Shown: positions 48,138 through 57,585 of the stretch, one piece after another
Position numbering within the stretch: position 1 is the first letter of the stretch
How the letters are laid out: every line of letters begins with the position of its first letter
DNA from: Planctomycetota bacterium
GTDB lineage: Bacteria > Planctomycetota > UBA1135 > GCA-002748355
Direction of reading: 5' to 3'
Length of the DNA: 64,000 nucleotides
Assembly: GCA_027021385.1 (NCBI GenBank)
Contig: JALUUL010000070.1
Location: 1 to 64,000, forward strand
Program-made: the position numbers and the translations under genes
The notes under the pieces: generated by a model
Seen by the model: the letters and a program-made list of their open reading frames with translations, nothing else
Database searches by the model: none
Told to the model about the DNA's origin: nothing

Positions 48138-49832
48138 GTGACCCTGCTCCGATCGAGGTTCCCCCTCTTCGGGTGGTTTCTTTGTCTCTTCCTCGTTGCG
48201 ATACCGGCCGTCCTGGAGGCGGCGGTTCCCTCGGCCGCCGGGCCGTCGGGCCCGTTCTTTCGAGCGGGGGCCTCATCCGGGATGGGGAGGGGACTCCGGG
48301 GGGGCGTTCCCGAGGCGGATGCAGTCGCGGAAGACCCGGGCCTCGAGGGGCGGCAGGGGGAAGTTCCCCATGAATCGGGTTCCCCCGGGGGGCAGGGCGG
48401 CGGAGCGAAGGAGGATGGGGCGCACGCGGAGGGCGGAGGGGTCCATGAGGGGGGAGGGGCGGCCTCCCATGAGCCCTGGAATCCACCGGTCTGGGCGGTC
48501 CTTCCCTTCATCCTGATGCTGCTCTGCATTGCGGTCATCCCGTTGATCAACAACCACTGGTGGGAGAACGACCGGAATCGAGGCCTGATCAGCCTCCTCC
48601 TCGGGCTGCCGACGGTCCTCTACACCTGGCAGGCGACCGAGGGTTTCTACCTGATCAACCACACTCTCGAGGAATACATCTCCTTCATCGTGCTCCTTGG
48701 ATCGCTCTTCGTGATCTCGGGGGGGATCCTGATCACCGGGAACCTGAAGGGGACTCCCTGGGTGAATACGGCCTTCCTCGGGGTGGGGGGCCTTCTCGCC
48801 AGCTTCATCGGGACGACCGGAGCGGCGATGCTCCTGATCCGGCCGGTCCTCAGTACGAACAGCGAACGAAAGCACAAGCTCCACACCGTCATCTTTTTCA
48901 TCTTCATCGTCTGCAACTGCGGGGGCTGCCTGACGCCGCTCGGAGACCCCCCTCTGTTCCTCGGTTACCTGAAGGGGGTCCCCTTCACCTGGACCTTCAG
49001 TCTCTACAAGGAATGGGCCTTCGTCCTCGGCTTCCTGCTCCTCGTCTACTTCCTTCTCGATTCGTTGCAATACAGGAAGGAAGAGAAGAAGGACATCCGT
49101 CTCGACATCGAGCACGAGAGGCCGCTCGTCATCCGAGGTGCCCACAACTTCCTTTTCCTTGCCGGGGTCGTCGCGGCCGTGGCGATGACGGAGGTCTTCT
49201 CCTTCGGAAGCCGGGAAGGCTTCATGATCCTGATGACCCTTTTCGCCTGGTTCACGACACGCCCCGAGTACCGGAAGGAGAACCATTTCACCTTCGCTCC
49301 GATCCGGGAGGTCGCCGTGGTCTTCATCGGGATCTTCGCGACTATGATCCCCGCCCTCGCACTCCTGCAGGCTCGGGGGGACCAGCTCGGGGTCACGGAC
49401 ACGACCCACTTCTTCTGGGTCACCGGGACCCTGTCCTCGTTCCTGGACAATGCGCCGACCTACGTCTCCTTCCTCGCGTTGGCGAACGGGGTGACCGAGT
49501 GGCCGAAGGAATACTTAAGCGACGTGCTCCTCTTCGCGCAGGGGCACGGGGCGGAGATCCTCCCCTGGCCGGAGGCCCTGGCGCTGGGTAAGGAATGGGC
49601 CGCCCAGGGGGTGAACAACGTATTCCACGTGCCCGAACCGGTTCTGACCTCGATCTCGCTCGGGGCGGTCTTCATGGGGTCGATGACCTACATCGGAAAC
49701 GGCCCTAACTTCATGGTCCGGGCGATCGCCGACCAGGCGGGGATCAAGATGCCGAGCTTCTTCGGATACATCCTCTGGTCCGGGATCCTGCTCCTGCCGA
49801 TTTTCTTCATCATGACCCAGATCTTCCTTTGA
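48138..49832 (+). CDS. NhaD-like sodium/proton antiporter family protein
   Basis: About 564 residues from GTG 48138, preceded by AAAGGAG; ATG 48093 is an alternative. It is an ArsB/NhaD/CitM ion-transporter superfamily membrane protein with about 12 helices. Diagnostic segments are FIGTTGAAMLLIRPVL, FIVCNCGGCLTPLGDPPLFL, GTLSSFLDNAPTYVSFLALA and GAVFMGSMTYIGNGPNFMVR, the paired polar hairpins of this superfamily. The N-terminus has a signal-like helix followed by about 80 Gly/His/Glu-rich residues that should face the periplasm. It is divergent from gspD across 244 bases. Ion specificity (Na or other) is inferred from similarity only. Confidence 0.85.
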   Translation: MTLLRSRFPLFGWFLCLFLVAIPAVLEAAVPSAAGPSGPFFRAGASSGMGRGLRGGVPEADAVAEDPGLEGRQGEVPHESGSPGGQGGGAKEDGAHAEGGGVHEGGGAASHEPWNPPVWAVLPFILMLLCIAVIPLINNHWWENDRNRGLISLLLGLPTVLYTWQATEGFYLINHTLEEYISFIVLLGSLFVISGGILITGNLKGTPWVNTAFLGVGGLLASFIGTTGAAMLLIRPVLSTNSERKHKLHTVIFFIFIVCNCGGCLTPLGDPPLFLGYLKGVPFTWTFSLYKEWAFVLGFLLLVYFLLDSLQYRKEEKKDIRLDIEHERPLVIRGAHNFLFLAGVVAAVAMTEVFSFGSREGFMILMTLFAWFTTRPEYRKENHFTFAPIREVAVVFIGIFATMIPALALLQARGDQLGVTDTTHFFWVTGTLSSFLDNAPTYVSFLALANGVTEWPKEYLSDVLLFAQGHGAEILPWPEALALGKEWAAQGVNNVFHVPEPVLTSISLGAVFMGSMTYIGNGPNFMVRAIADQAGIKMPSFFGYILWSGILLLPIFFIMTQIFL

Positions 49833-49878
49833 GGCGCGCGGTCTCGCCGAGATCCGGAGGAGGGGGTAGAACCGGGGT

Positions 49879-52800
49879 GTGTCGGTCCTCCTCCTTCTTC
49901 TCGCCTTCCTGACCGGGTTCGCCGGTCTCTGCTTCGAGGTCGCATCCTTCCGGGACTGCGGGCTCGTCCTCGGGCTGGGGTCCGGCGCCCAGGCCCTGGT
50001 ACTTGGAAGCTTCCTCTTCGGGCTCGGGCTGGGGGGGCTGGGACCGGTCCGTTTCCCGGCATGGAAGGAGAGGCCTCTCTCCTGGGCCGGGATCCTGCAG
50101 ATCGCCGTGGCTGCCTGGATTCCGATCTGGGGCTTCCTGCTCCCTGGTCCGGAAGCCCCCGCGGTCCGGGCGGCCGTCTTGGCGGCGGGGGGGCTCTTCC
50201 TCGCCGGCCTGTCGATGGGGGCGGCCTTCCCCCTCCTGTTCCCCGTCCTGACGAGGCGGGGCCTGGGGCCGGGAGTCCTGCAGGCTGTGAACCTCGCCGG
50301 ATCCGTCGCCGGGGCCCTGGCTGGAGCCGTCTTCCTCGTGCCGCTGCTGGGGATCGAGACCTCGCTCCGGATCGCCGCCCTCCTCTACCTCCTTTCGGGG
50401 GTGGTCCTCCTTCTCGCCGGACGGGGAACGGAGTCCTCGCCGTCCCGGGGAACAGGGCCCGGGCCGGCCGGAGGACCGGCGGCGGGGGCACGGACGGAAA
50501 GGGCCTACCCCGCATTCACGCGATTTCGTCCCCTCTGCGTCGCGGCGGGTTTCGCGACCCTGGCCTGCGAACTCTGGATCCCGAGAAGGGCGGTCTTCGT
50601 TCTCGGAGGCTTCCTCCCGACCTTCGCCGGAACCCTCGCCGGAGCAGTGGCCCTCCTGGCCGCCGGGAGCCTTCTGGCCGAGGGGGCGCGGGTCCGGAGG
50701 ATCTTCGGGAAGGACCCGGAGAGGATGGCGGCCCTCGCGGCCCTCGGTGCCCTGGGATCGGTCCTGCTCTTCGAGTCCCTTGCCGGGACCTTCGCCGCCT
50801 TCTCTCCGGACGGTCTTGGAACGGCCCTCGCCGCGGCCTTCCTCCTTCCCTTCGTCTCGATGGCTCCGGCGCTCCTGCCGCTCGGCGCCCTCCTTCCCCT
50901 CGTGCTCCGTGCCGGCGGGTCGGGCGGGGTTCCGGCGGCCCGTGCGGGACGGGTTTTCTTCTGGTTCGGGCTCGGGGCGGCCCTCGCCGCCCTCGCCCTG
51001 CCGGAGTTCCTCGACCTTCCTCTCGATTCGGTCCGGGAGGGACGGCCCTCCGGCCTCTCGCCCGTACGGATCCTTCCGCTCGTAGGAGGCCTCGTCCTCC
51101 TGCTCGCGCAGCGAGGCCCAGTGCCCCGGATTGCCGCGGTCCTCGGGGCCGCGCTCCTCGCCTTCCCCCCCCTCGAGCTTCCTCCGATGCTCGAGGGGTC
51201 GAGGAATCTCCAGGAGGGCCTCCATGGAAGACGGGTCCTGCGGGAGCGGGCCGATCGGCTCTTGACGGCCTCCGTCGTCGAGGATCGTCTCCTCGGGGAT
51301 CGCCTGCTCTACACCGACGAGTTCGCCGCCGCGGGGGGGCGCTTCTCCTCCTACATGCGCGCTCTCGGACTCCTCTGCGCCCTCGAGGCCCCGGAAGGGG
51401 ACCTGGCCGTCCTCGGTCTTGGAACGGGCAGGAGCCTGGCCGCCGTCCTCAGGGGGGCGAGGGGCCGGAGCGTGCATCTCGTCGAGGTCTCGCGAGCCGT
51501 CCTCGCCTGTTCCTCGGACTTCCCGGAGAACTCCGTCCCCGGTCCGCCGCCCCGGATCCACCTCTCCGACGGCCGGAGGTTTCTCGCCCGCCGGGCCCCG
51601 GGGAGTCTGGCGGGCATCCTCCTGGAGCCCCTGCTCCCGCAGGCGCCGGCGAGCGTTCACCTCTATTCGACCGGTTTCTACGAGGCGGCGAAGAGAGCCC
51701 TGGTCGAGGGAGGGGTCCTCGTCCAGTGGCTCCCGACCCATGCCCTTCCACGGGGTCTCTTTCTCTCCCTGGTCGCCACCTTCGCGGCCGCCTTTCCCGA
51801 GGGGCGGCTCCTCCTCCTCGACGAGAGCTGTCTCCTTCTCGGGGCGAAGGGGGGGCCGCCCCCCTCCCTCGAGGAGCGCCTGGACGCCTGCCCGGAATCC
51901 CTCCGCGGCGAGGCCCTGGTCTCCGGCCTCGCGGCGGGCGTCGATGGGGCGGTCGCCGGCTTCCCCCTCGCGCGGGCGGATCTCCGGAGGCTGCCCCTCG
52001 TCCGGGACGACCGCCCCTCCCTCGAACTCGAGGCCTTCGCTCCGCCGAGGCGGCTCCTCGGATACCTGTCCGAGAACCTCCGTGTCCTGTGCGGGTGGTT
52101 GGAGGGGACCGAAGCGGCGGGACCGCGCCCCCGCGCCCGGCTCCACCGGTTCCGCGCCCGGCTCTCGCTGGCCCGCGTCCCCCTGGAACCCGCAGGGCCC
52201 TCGAGCCGCCTCGCGGTCCTGGACCTCGAGAAGGCCGTCGAACTCTGCCCAGAGTCCACGCTCCTGCGACGGGAGCTCAGGCGCGCCCGCGCGGTCCGGG
52301 ACCGGCAGGCGGCCCTCCTCGCGCTGGCCTCGGGCCGGCGCAGGGAGGCGGCCCGCCTCGCGGCGCTCGCTCTCGAGGACGGGGGGCTCGACCCCGTCCT
52401 CCTCGGGATCCGGGTCTTCCCGGACGAAACCGGAAAGCCCGACCCCGGAAGCCTCCGCCTCCTCGCATCCCTCCTTCCGACCTGGAGGACCTTCCGGGGC
52501 TTCGCCGCGAGAAGGGACCTCGGTTTCGCCCCCCTCCTGGACCTTCCCGAAGGTCTCCTTGGGCCGGTCTCCCCCGAAGCCTTCCCCGAACCTCCCGTCG
52601 GCGCGGAGGCCTTCGCCTCGGTCCTCCTCCGAGAACCCGAACGGATGCGGGTGCATCTCATGAGGCGTCCCTACGCCTGTGTCGCATCATGGGTCGGCCG
52701 GGGGCGCCTGCTCCGCGAAATGGAACCTTCCCTCAGGGCGGCCTTCGGAAGGCTCATGGATTCGGCGGGACTCGAGGCCTGGAGATCGGCCCTCGAAAGG

Positions 52801-53118
52801 GACCCCTCCCTGCTCGCGTTCCTGGCTCCGGTCCTCCCGAAGGATCTTCCCCTCCCTCCCTGGCTCGGGCCGGTCGCCGAACGGCTCGGCCCCCGGGGGC
52901 GGGCGGCCTGGCTCGACTGCCTGGAAGGGCGTCGGGACGAGACGAGCCTGGGCTTCCTCCTGGACGTCCTCTGCTGGCCCGACGAGCAAGCCCCTTCGAT
53001 CCGGAGGGCCTGGGTCGAATGGAGGCGCCGGCGTCCCGGGGATCCGGTCTTCGATCCGGCTCTTCCGAGGAAGGAGCGGATCGCGAGGGTCCGCGCCCTG
53101 CGCCGCGGGCGGAGGTAG
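49879..53118 (+). CDS. Large fused membrane protein with a spermidine-synthase-like domain
   Basis: This 1079-residue protein has about 14 hydrophobic helices over residues 1-430. A spermidine-synthase-like Rossmann domain spans about 445-680 (LAVLGLGTGRSLAAVLRGAR, LYSTGFYEAAKRALVEGGVL). An Arg/Leu-rich helical C-terminal region of about 370 residues, perhaps HEAT- or TPR-like, follows. The catalytic Asp position of true aminopropyltransferases appears as LLEPLLPQ with Glu, so enzyme activity is doubtful. Similar fused MFS-spermidine-synthase proteins of unknown role are common in Planctomycetota and Proteobacteria. A TAGAAC -10-like element ends six bases before the GTG start, which fits a leaderless transcript. 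Confidence 0.78.
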   Translation: MSVLLLLLAFLTGFAGLCFEVASFRDCGLVLGLGSGAQALVLGSFLFGLGLGGLGPVRFPAWKERPLSWAGILQIAVAAWIPIWGFLLPGPEAPAVRAAVLAAGGLFLAGLSMGAAFPLLFPVLTRRGLGPGVLQAVNLAGSVAGALAGAVFLVPLLGIETSLRIAALLYLLSGVVLLLAGRGTESSPSRGTGPGPAGGPAAGARTERAYPAFTRFRPLCVAAGFATLACELWIPRRAVFVLGGFLPTFAGTLAGAVALLAAGSLLAEGARVRRIFGKDPERMAALAALGALGSVLLFESLAGTFAAFSPDGLGTALAAAFLLPFVSMAPALLPLGALLPLVLRAGGSGGVPAARAGRVFFWFGLGAALAALALPEFLDLPLDSVREGRPSGLSPVRILPLVGGLVLLLAQRGPVPRIAAVLGAALLAFPPLELPPMLEGSRNLQEGLHGRRVLRERADRLLTASVVEDRLLGDRLLYTDEFAAAGGRFSSYMRALGLLCALEAPEGDLAVLGLGTGRSLAAVLRGARGRSVHLVEVSRAVLACSSDFPENSVPGPPPRIHLSDGRRFLARRAPGSLAGILLEPLLPQAPASVHLYSTGFYEAAKRALVEGGVLVQWLPTHALPRGLFLSLVATFAAAFPEGRLLLLDESCLLLGAKGGPPPSLEERLDACPESLRGEALVSGLAAGVDGAVAGFPLARADLRRLPLVRDDRPSLELEAFAPPRRLLGYLSENLRVLCGWLEGTEAAGPRPRARLHRFRARLSLARVPLEPAGPSSRLAVLDLEKAVELCPESTLLRRELRRARAVRDRQAALLALASGRRREAARLAALALEDGGLDPVLLGIRVFPDETGKPDPGSLRLLASLLPTWRTFRGFAARRDLGFAPLLDLPEGLLGPVSPEAFPEPPVGAEAFASVLLREPERMRVHLMRRPYACVASWVGRGRLLREMEPSLRAAFGRLMDSAGLEAWRSALERDPSLLAFLAPVLPKDLPLPPWLGPVAERLGPRGRAAWLDCLEGRRDETSLGFLLDVLCWPDEQAPSIRRAWVEWRRRRPGDPVFDPALPRKERIARVRALRRGRR

Positions 53119-53127
53119 GATCCCGGC

Positions 53128-54162
53128 ATGGAAATCCGACTCGCCGAACTCGCCGAGGCCGTCGAGGCCGAAGTCCGCGGGGACCCCGAACTCCCGATCC
53201 GGGGCGTCTGCGCCCTCGACGCCTCCCTGGATGAGGCTGAGGGGAAGCTGAGTTTCCTCTCCGACCCCTCCCGTTCCGGGGAGCTCGGGAAGACGAACGC
53301 CGCGGCGGTGCTCGTCCCCGGGTCCCTGGATCCCGCGGGGCTCGAACTCCGCCCGGCCCTTCTCCTCTGCCGGGATCCGCATCTCGCCTTCGCGCGGATC
53401 GCGTCCCGGTTCCATCCCCTTCCCCGGGCCGTCGAGACGAGGATCCACCCGAGCGCGGTCGTCGCAGAGACCGCGGTCCTCGAGGATCCGGTCGAGATCG
53501 GTCCCTTCACGGTCGTCGAGGACGGGGTGCGGATCGGAGCCGGCAGCATCGTGCAGGCCTCCTGCGTTCTCGGCCGGGAAAGCCTGCTCGGCCGGGATTG
53601 CCTTCTCCACCCCAGAGTCGTGCTCTATCCCGGAACGAGGCTCGGGGACCGGGTTCGGGTGCATTCCGGGGCGGTGCTCGGCGCGGACGGGTTCGGGAAC
53701 GCCCGCGGTCCGGAGGGATACGAGCGCATCCCGCAGGTCGGGGTCCTCGTCGTCGAGGACGATGTCGAGATCGGGGCGAACACCTGCCTCGACCGCGGGG
53801 CCCTGACCGAGACCCGTATCGGACGCGGGGCCCGATTCGACAACCTCTGCCACGTCGCCCACAACTGCCGGGTCGGTCCCCATACCGCGATGGCCGCGCA
53901 GGTCGGGATCGCGGGGAGCACGAAGATCGGAGCCTGGTGCATGTTCGGGGGCCAGGCGGGGATCAGCGGCCACATCGAAATCGGGGAAGGCTCGATCATC
54001 GGTCCCCAGGCGGGGCTCGGGGTCTCGCTCCCTCCGGGCAGCAAGGTGATCGGAAGCCCTGCGAGGCCCTGGAGGGAGTTCTGGAAGGAGGTTGCGATCC
54101 TCAAGCGGATGGTCGCGGGGAGGAGAGGATCCCGGGAGGCGGGAGGGGGAGCTCCGGACTAA
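53128..54162 (+). CDS. lpxD: UDP-3-O-(3-hydroxyacyl)glucosamine N-acyltransferase
   Basis: This 344-residue enzyme is the third step of lipid A synthesis and transfers a hydroxyacyl chain from ACP to UDP-3-O-acylglucosamine. The N-terminal uridine-binding domain (residues 1-100, AEGKLSFLSDP) precedes the left-handed beta-helix of hexapeptide repeats (IHPSAVVAETAVLEDPVEIG onward). The catalytic base fits His245 in CHVAHNCRVG, and the C-terminal helix is present. ATG 53128 follows GGAGG; a TAGGAT hexamer also lies six bases upstream. It is isolated from other lpx genes. It indicates lipid A-type outer membrane capacity. Confidence 0.93.
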   Translation: MEIRLAELAEAVEAEVRGDPELPIRGVCALDASLDEAEGKLSFLSDPSRSGELGKTNAAAVLVPGSLDPAGLELRPALLLCRDPHLAFARIASRFHPLPRAVETRIHPSAVVAETAVLEDPVEIGPFTVVEDGVRIGAGSIVQASCVLGRESLLGRDCLLHPRVVLYPGTRLGDRVRVHSGAVLGADGFGNARGPEGYERIPQVGVLVVEDDVEIGANTCLDRGALTETRIGRGARFDNLCHVAHNCRVGPHTAMAAQVGIAGSTKIGAWCMFGGQAGISGHIEIGEGSIIGPQAGLGVSLPPGSKVIGSPARPWREFWKEVAILKRMVAGRRGSREAGGGAPD

Positions 54163-55265
54163 CGGACGAGAGGGGATGGGGGAGGGGGGAGGACCTCGAG
54201 GATCCGGTCCCTCGTACGAAGATAGAGTTCGAGGTCCCCTCCGAGCGGATCGGGGAGGTCCGCTTCAGGATCCAGGCGGCGCGGGGCCTCGGCGTCCTCT
54301 TCGAGGGGAAGTTCGGATTCCTCGAGCCGTTCCCTAATCCTCCGGACCTGGGCCTCGCTCATCGCGTAGATCCTCGAGGCCCGGGCCAGGAGCCCGTCCT
54401 CGAGGGGCCGGGAGCGGTGGGATCCGAGGTCGATCCCCAGGGCCGCGAGGGCCGCGACGGCCTCGGGCGCCGCCGGTTGGCCGGGAAGGGCCGCGCAGCC
54501 CGCGGAGGCCGTCATCAGGCCGGCCGCGGGCAGGTCGGGGGGATCGACGCCGAGCCGTCGCGCCCATTCGCGGCGGGCCAGGGCCTCGGCCATCGGGGAG
54601 CGGCAGGTGTTCCCGGTGCAGACGAAGAGGCAGAGGGTCACGGCCGCCGCCAGGATCCTCGTCGTCTCGATCCCTCCTTCCCTGAGGATTTCGATCCGGC
54701 CGTCCCTTCCGGCGGCGACCACGCTCGAGGCCTTGCCGACCGGGCAATCCCCGGCCTCGAGGACGAAGGCGGCTTCCCGGAGGGCCGGGTGGATCTCGGA
54801 GGGTCGCCTCGCGGGGTCGCCTCCGGGGAGGTTCGCGCTCGTCATCAGGAGGGGGGTCGGACAGGCGGCGAGGAGCCGTGCGGCCGGACTCTCTCCGACG
54901 ACTCTGAGCCCGAGTCTTCCGTCCCGGGCGAAGGCCTCGAAGCGCGATTCCCGCAGAACCGGGAGGACGAGAGTCATCGGACCCGGCCAGAAGCGTCGGG
55001 CGAGCCTGCGGGCCTGGACGGTCCACGCGCATTCGCCGGCCGCCTGCTCGGGGAAGGCGAGATGGAGCGTGAACGGCCGTTCCCCTCCCTTCAGGGAGCG
55101 GAGGCGCCGAACGGCCTCGGGCCGATCGGGCCGGGCCGCGATCCCGTAGACGGTCTCGGTCGGGAGGACGACGAGACCTCCTTCCTCGAGGCGGGCAAGA
55201 GCCTCCGCGATCGGGATCTCCGATCGAGGACGGCTTTCCCTGGGGATCCGTGGGTCCTGGTCCAT
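54159..55265 (-). CDS. Fusion of threonylcarbamoyl-AMP synthase (Sua5/TsaC) and low-molecular-weight protein phosphatase
   Basis: This 368-residue two-domain protein begins with residues 10-205, a Sua5/YciO/YrdC domain (GGLVVLPTETVYGIAARPD, RFWPGPMTLVLP, TPLLMTSANLPGG). It makes threonylcarbamoyl-AMP for t6A tRNA modification. Residues 212-368 are a low-molecular-weight phosphatase with the P-loop FVCTGNTCRSPMAEA (nucleophile Cys216, Arg six residues later) and a C-terminal DLPDPLGG acid loop. ATG 55265 is the first before the YrdC domain. In several bacteria (for example ywlC and ywlE of Bacillus) these genes are neighbours; here they are one polypeptide. The 3' end overlaps lpxD by four bases. 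Confidence 0.88.
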   Translation of the reverse strand: MDQDPRIPRESRPRSEIPIAEALARLEEGGLVVLPTETVYGIAARPDRPEAVRRLRSLKGGERPFTLHLAFPEQAAGECAWTVQARRLARRFWPGPMTLVLPVLRESRFEAFARDGRLGLRVVGESPAARLLAACPTPLLMTSANLPGGDPARRPSEIHPALREAAFVLEAGDCPVGKASSVVAAGRDGRIEILREGGIETTRILAAAVTLCLFVCTGNTCRSPMAEALARREWARRLGVDPPDLPAAGLMTASAGCAALPGQPAAPEAVAALAALGIDLGSHRSRPLEDGLLARASRIYAMSEAQVRRIRERLEESELPLEEDAEAPRRLDPEADLPDPLGGDLELYLRTRDRILEVLPPPPSPLVR

Positions 55266-55402
55266 GTCGTTGCGGGCGCTGTCGGGCGGGGGTACGGTCC
55301 TGCGGCCCGCCGGCCGCCTTCCTCCACCCCATTGGAAGGGAGCCACGATAGCCGGAAGTTCGGCCGGGGTCGCTCACCGGACACGCTTCCACGGGATCCG
55401 AG

Positions 55403-56221
55403 ATGAAGGAACGAAGGAACACGGGGGACGACGGATCGAGGACGCCCGGGGCCGCGTCCAGCCGGGAGTCCGATCTCGCCCTGCACGGGCGCCGCCTCGC
55501 CCTTCTCGGAAGCCTCGTCGGCGGGTTCGCCCACGAGATCAAGAACCCGCTCTCCACGATCGGCTTGAACCTGAAGCTCCTCGAGGAGGAGCTCGCGGGC
55601 GCGGAGACGCCGAGGGAGAAGAAGGTCCTGGACCGGACGGTGCGGTTGAGCCGGGAGGTCGCCCGGCTCCAGGCCATCCTCGAGGGCTTCCTCGACTATG
55701 TGCGAGCGCCCCGGCCGACCTTGGAGCCGGAGCGCCTGGGGGACCTGGTCCGCGAGGTCGCGGACCTGATGGCCCCGCCGCTTGAAGCGAGGGGGATCTC
55801 GATCCGCCTCTACCTTCGGGAGGGGCTGCCGCCGCTCCCGATCGACCGGAAGATGATCCACCAGGCCCTCGTCAATCTCGTAACCAACGCCGAGCAGGCC
55901 ATGACCGAGGGCCGAGGGGGCGAGATCCTGATCGCGACGGGGAGGCTCCGGGAGAACGGGCGGACCCTCCAGACGATTTCCGTCACCGATTCGGGGCCGG
56001 GGATGCCTCCCGAAGTGCTGCAGCGTTGCTTCCAGCCCTACTATTCGACGAAACGTAAAGGGTCGGGGCTCGGCCTGGCGATCACCAGGCGGCTCGTCGA
56101 GGATCATGGGGGGGAGATCCGGGTCGAGAGCCACGAGGGCAAGGGAACCCGGTTCGAAATCCGTCTACCGGAAGCGGAGGAGGCCGGATCGCCGCCGGAG
56201 ACGGGGGAAGGAGAAGGATGA
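55403..56221 (+). CDS. Short cytosolic histidine kinase
   Basis: This 272-residue kinase has almost no sensor region. Residues 1-30 are disordered, then comes the H-box GGFAHEIKNPLSTIGLNLKL with His44, N-box LVNLVTNAEQAM, G1 DSGPGMPPEVL and G2 GSGLGLAITRRLVEDHGG, all intact. It needs a partner for signal input. Its stop overlaps the response regulator start by four bases (ATGA), so the two are a cognate pair. Three further coupled genes (response regulator, cmk, plsC) follow, and the target is unknown. Confidence 0.92.
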   Translation: MKERRNTGDDGSRTPGAASSRESDLALHGRRLALLGSLVGGFAHEIKNPLSTIGLNLKLLEEELAGAETPREKKVLDRTVRLSREVARLQAILEGFLDYVRAPRPTLEPERLGDLVREVADLMAPPLEARGISIRLYLREGLPPLPIDRKMIHQALVNLVTNAEQAMTEGRGGEILIATGRLRENGRTLQTISVTDSGPGMPPEVLQRCFQPYYSTKRKGSGLGLAITRRLVEDHGGEIRVESHEGKGTRFEIRLPEAEEAGSPPETGEGEG

Positions 56222-57585
56222 CCCGCCGGATCCTGATCGTCGACGATGACGAAGCGCACGCGAAGGTCCTCGTGGAGGCTCTAGGCCCCCTCGGATTCGA
56301 GGCGGAGACCTCGACGACCGGGGAGGAGGCCGTGCGGAAACTCGAGGAGGAGCGCCCGTTCTCCCTCGTCCTGACGGACCTGGTCATGCAGGGCGTCGAC
56401 GGCTTCGCCGTTCTCGAAGCCGCGAAACTCCGCGATCCGGCGACCCAGGTCCTGATCCTGACCGGGCACGGCGGGCGGGAGATCGCGGTCAAGGCCATGC
56501 AGCAGGGCGCACTCTACTACCTCGAGAAACCCGCGGACCTCGCGGAACTCAGGGCGAAGGTGCAGAGGGCCGCCGAGGCCTTCGACCGGGAGAAGGCCTA
56601 CCAGGACCTCAAGCGGGACCTCGCGAATCTCCAGGGAATCGAGGGGATCGTCGGCCGGGATTCCCGGATGGTCCGGGTCGTCGAACTGATCTCCCAGGTC
56701 GCGCCGACCCAGGCCTCGGTCCTCGTCCTCGGGGAGTCGGGCACCGGCAAGGAACTCGTCGCGAGGGCGATCCACCAGATCTCCCCCCGGAAGGACAAGC
56801 CCTTCGTCGCCCTGAACTGCGGGGGCATGTCCGAGGGGACGATCGGCTCCGAACTTTTCGGGCATGTCAAGGGGGCCTACACGGGGGCCGTCGGGGACCG
56901 GGAGGGGAAGTTCGAGTACGCGGACGGGGGGACCCTCTTCCTCGACGAGGTCGCCGAGATGCCGGTCGAGACCCAGGTCAAGCTCCTGCGCGTCCTCGAG
57001 GAGCGGAGGGTCGTTCCCCTCGGGACGAACCGGTCGCGTCCGGTGGACGTCCGGGTCCTGGCCGCGACGCATCAGGATCTCGCGCGCAGGGTCGAGGAGG
57101 GGACCTTCCGCAAGGACCTCTATTACCGGCTGAAGGTCGTCACGATCGAACTGCCGGCCCTCAGGGAGCGCAAGCAGGACATCCCGCTCCTGGCCGAGCA
57201 TTTCCGGAGGATGTTCTGCAAGCAGCACGATCGGGACGTCGACGGTTTCGACCGCGAGGTCCTGATGGCCTTCGCCGCCCATTCCTGGCCGGGGAACGTC
57301 CGCGAACTGCGCAACGTGGTCGAGAGCATGGTCGTGCGCGCGCGGGGCAACATCCTGACCGTTCTCGACCTCCCGCCCGAACTCGCCGCCGAGAGCCCCC
57401 ATACGGAGGACCCATGGATCTTCCTGGCGGGCAAGGACCACCGTGACGTCGAGCGGAACCACATCCGGGTGACCCTCGAGACCTTCCAGGGGAACCGGCA
57501 GAAGGCGGCCTCGGCGATGGGGATCTCCGAGCGGACCCTCTACCGCAAGATCAAGGAATACGAGCTGGAGAGCCACGGTCGATGA
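56218..57585 (+). CDS. Sigma-54-dependent response regulator, NtrC family
   Basis: This 455-residue partner of the upstream kinase has a receiver with an intact acidic pocket (LIVDDDE) and phospho-acceptor Asp54 in VLTDLVM. Its AAA+ domain has Walker [12 protein letters not shown], sigma-54 loop GAYTGA (the Tyr variant), and Walker [12 protein letters not shown]. The C-terminal Fis HTH reads [20 protein letters not shown]. It differs from the exosortase-locus regulator in loop and HTH. It is translationally coupled to cmk downstream. The TonB receptor promoter is one possible target (inference). Confidence 0.93.
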   Translation: MTRRILIVDDDEAHAKVLVEALGPLGFEAETSTTGEEAVRKLEEERPFSLVLTDLVMQGVDGFAVLEAAKLRDPATQVLILTGHGGREIAVKAMQQGALYYLEKPADLAELRAKVQRAAEAFDREKAYQDLKRDLANLQGIEGIVGRDSRMVRVVELISQVAPTQASVLVLGESGTGKELVARAIHQISPRKDKPFVALNCGGMSEGTIGSELFGHVKGAYTGAVGDREGKFEYADGGTLFLDEVAEMPVETQVKLLRVLEERRVVPLGTNRSRPVDVRVLAATHQDLARRVEEGTFRKDLYYRLKVVTIELPALRERKQDIPLLAEHFRRMFCKQHDRDVDGFDREVLMAFAAHSWPGNVRELRNVVESMVVRARGNILTVLDLPPELAAESPHTEDPWIFLAGKDHRDVERNHIRVTLETFQGNRQKAASAMGISERTLYRKIKEYELESHGR

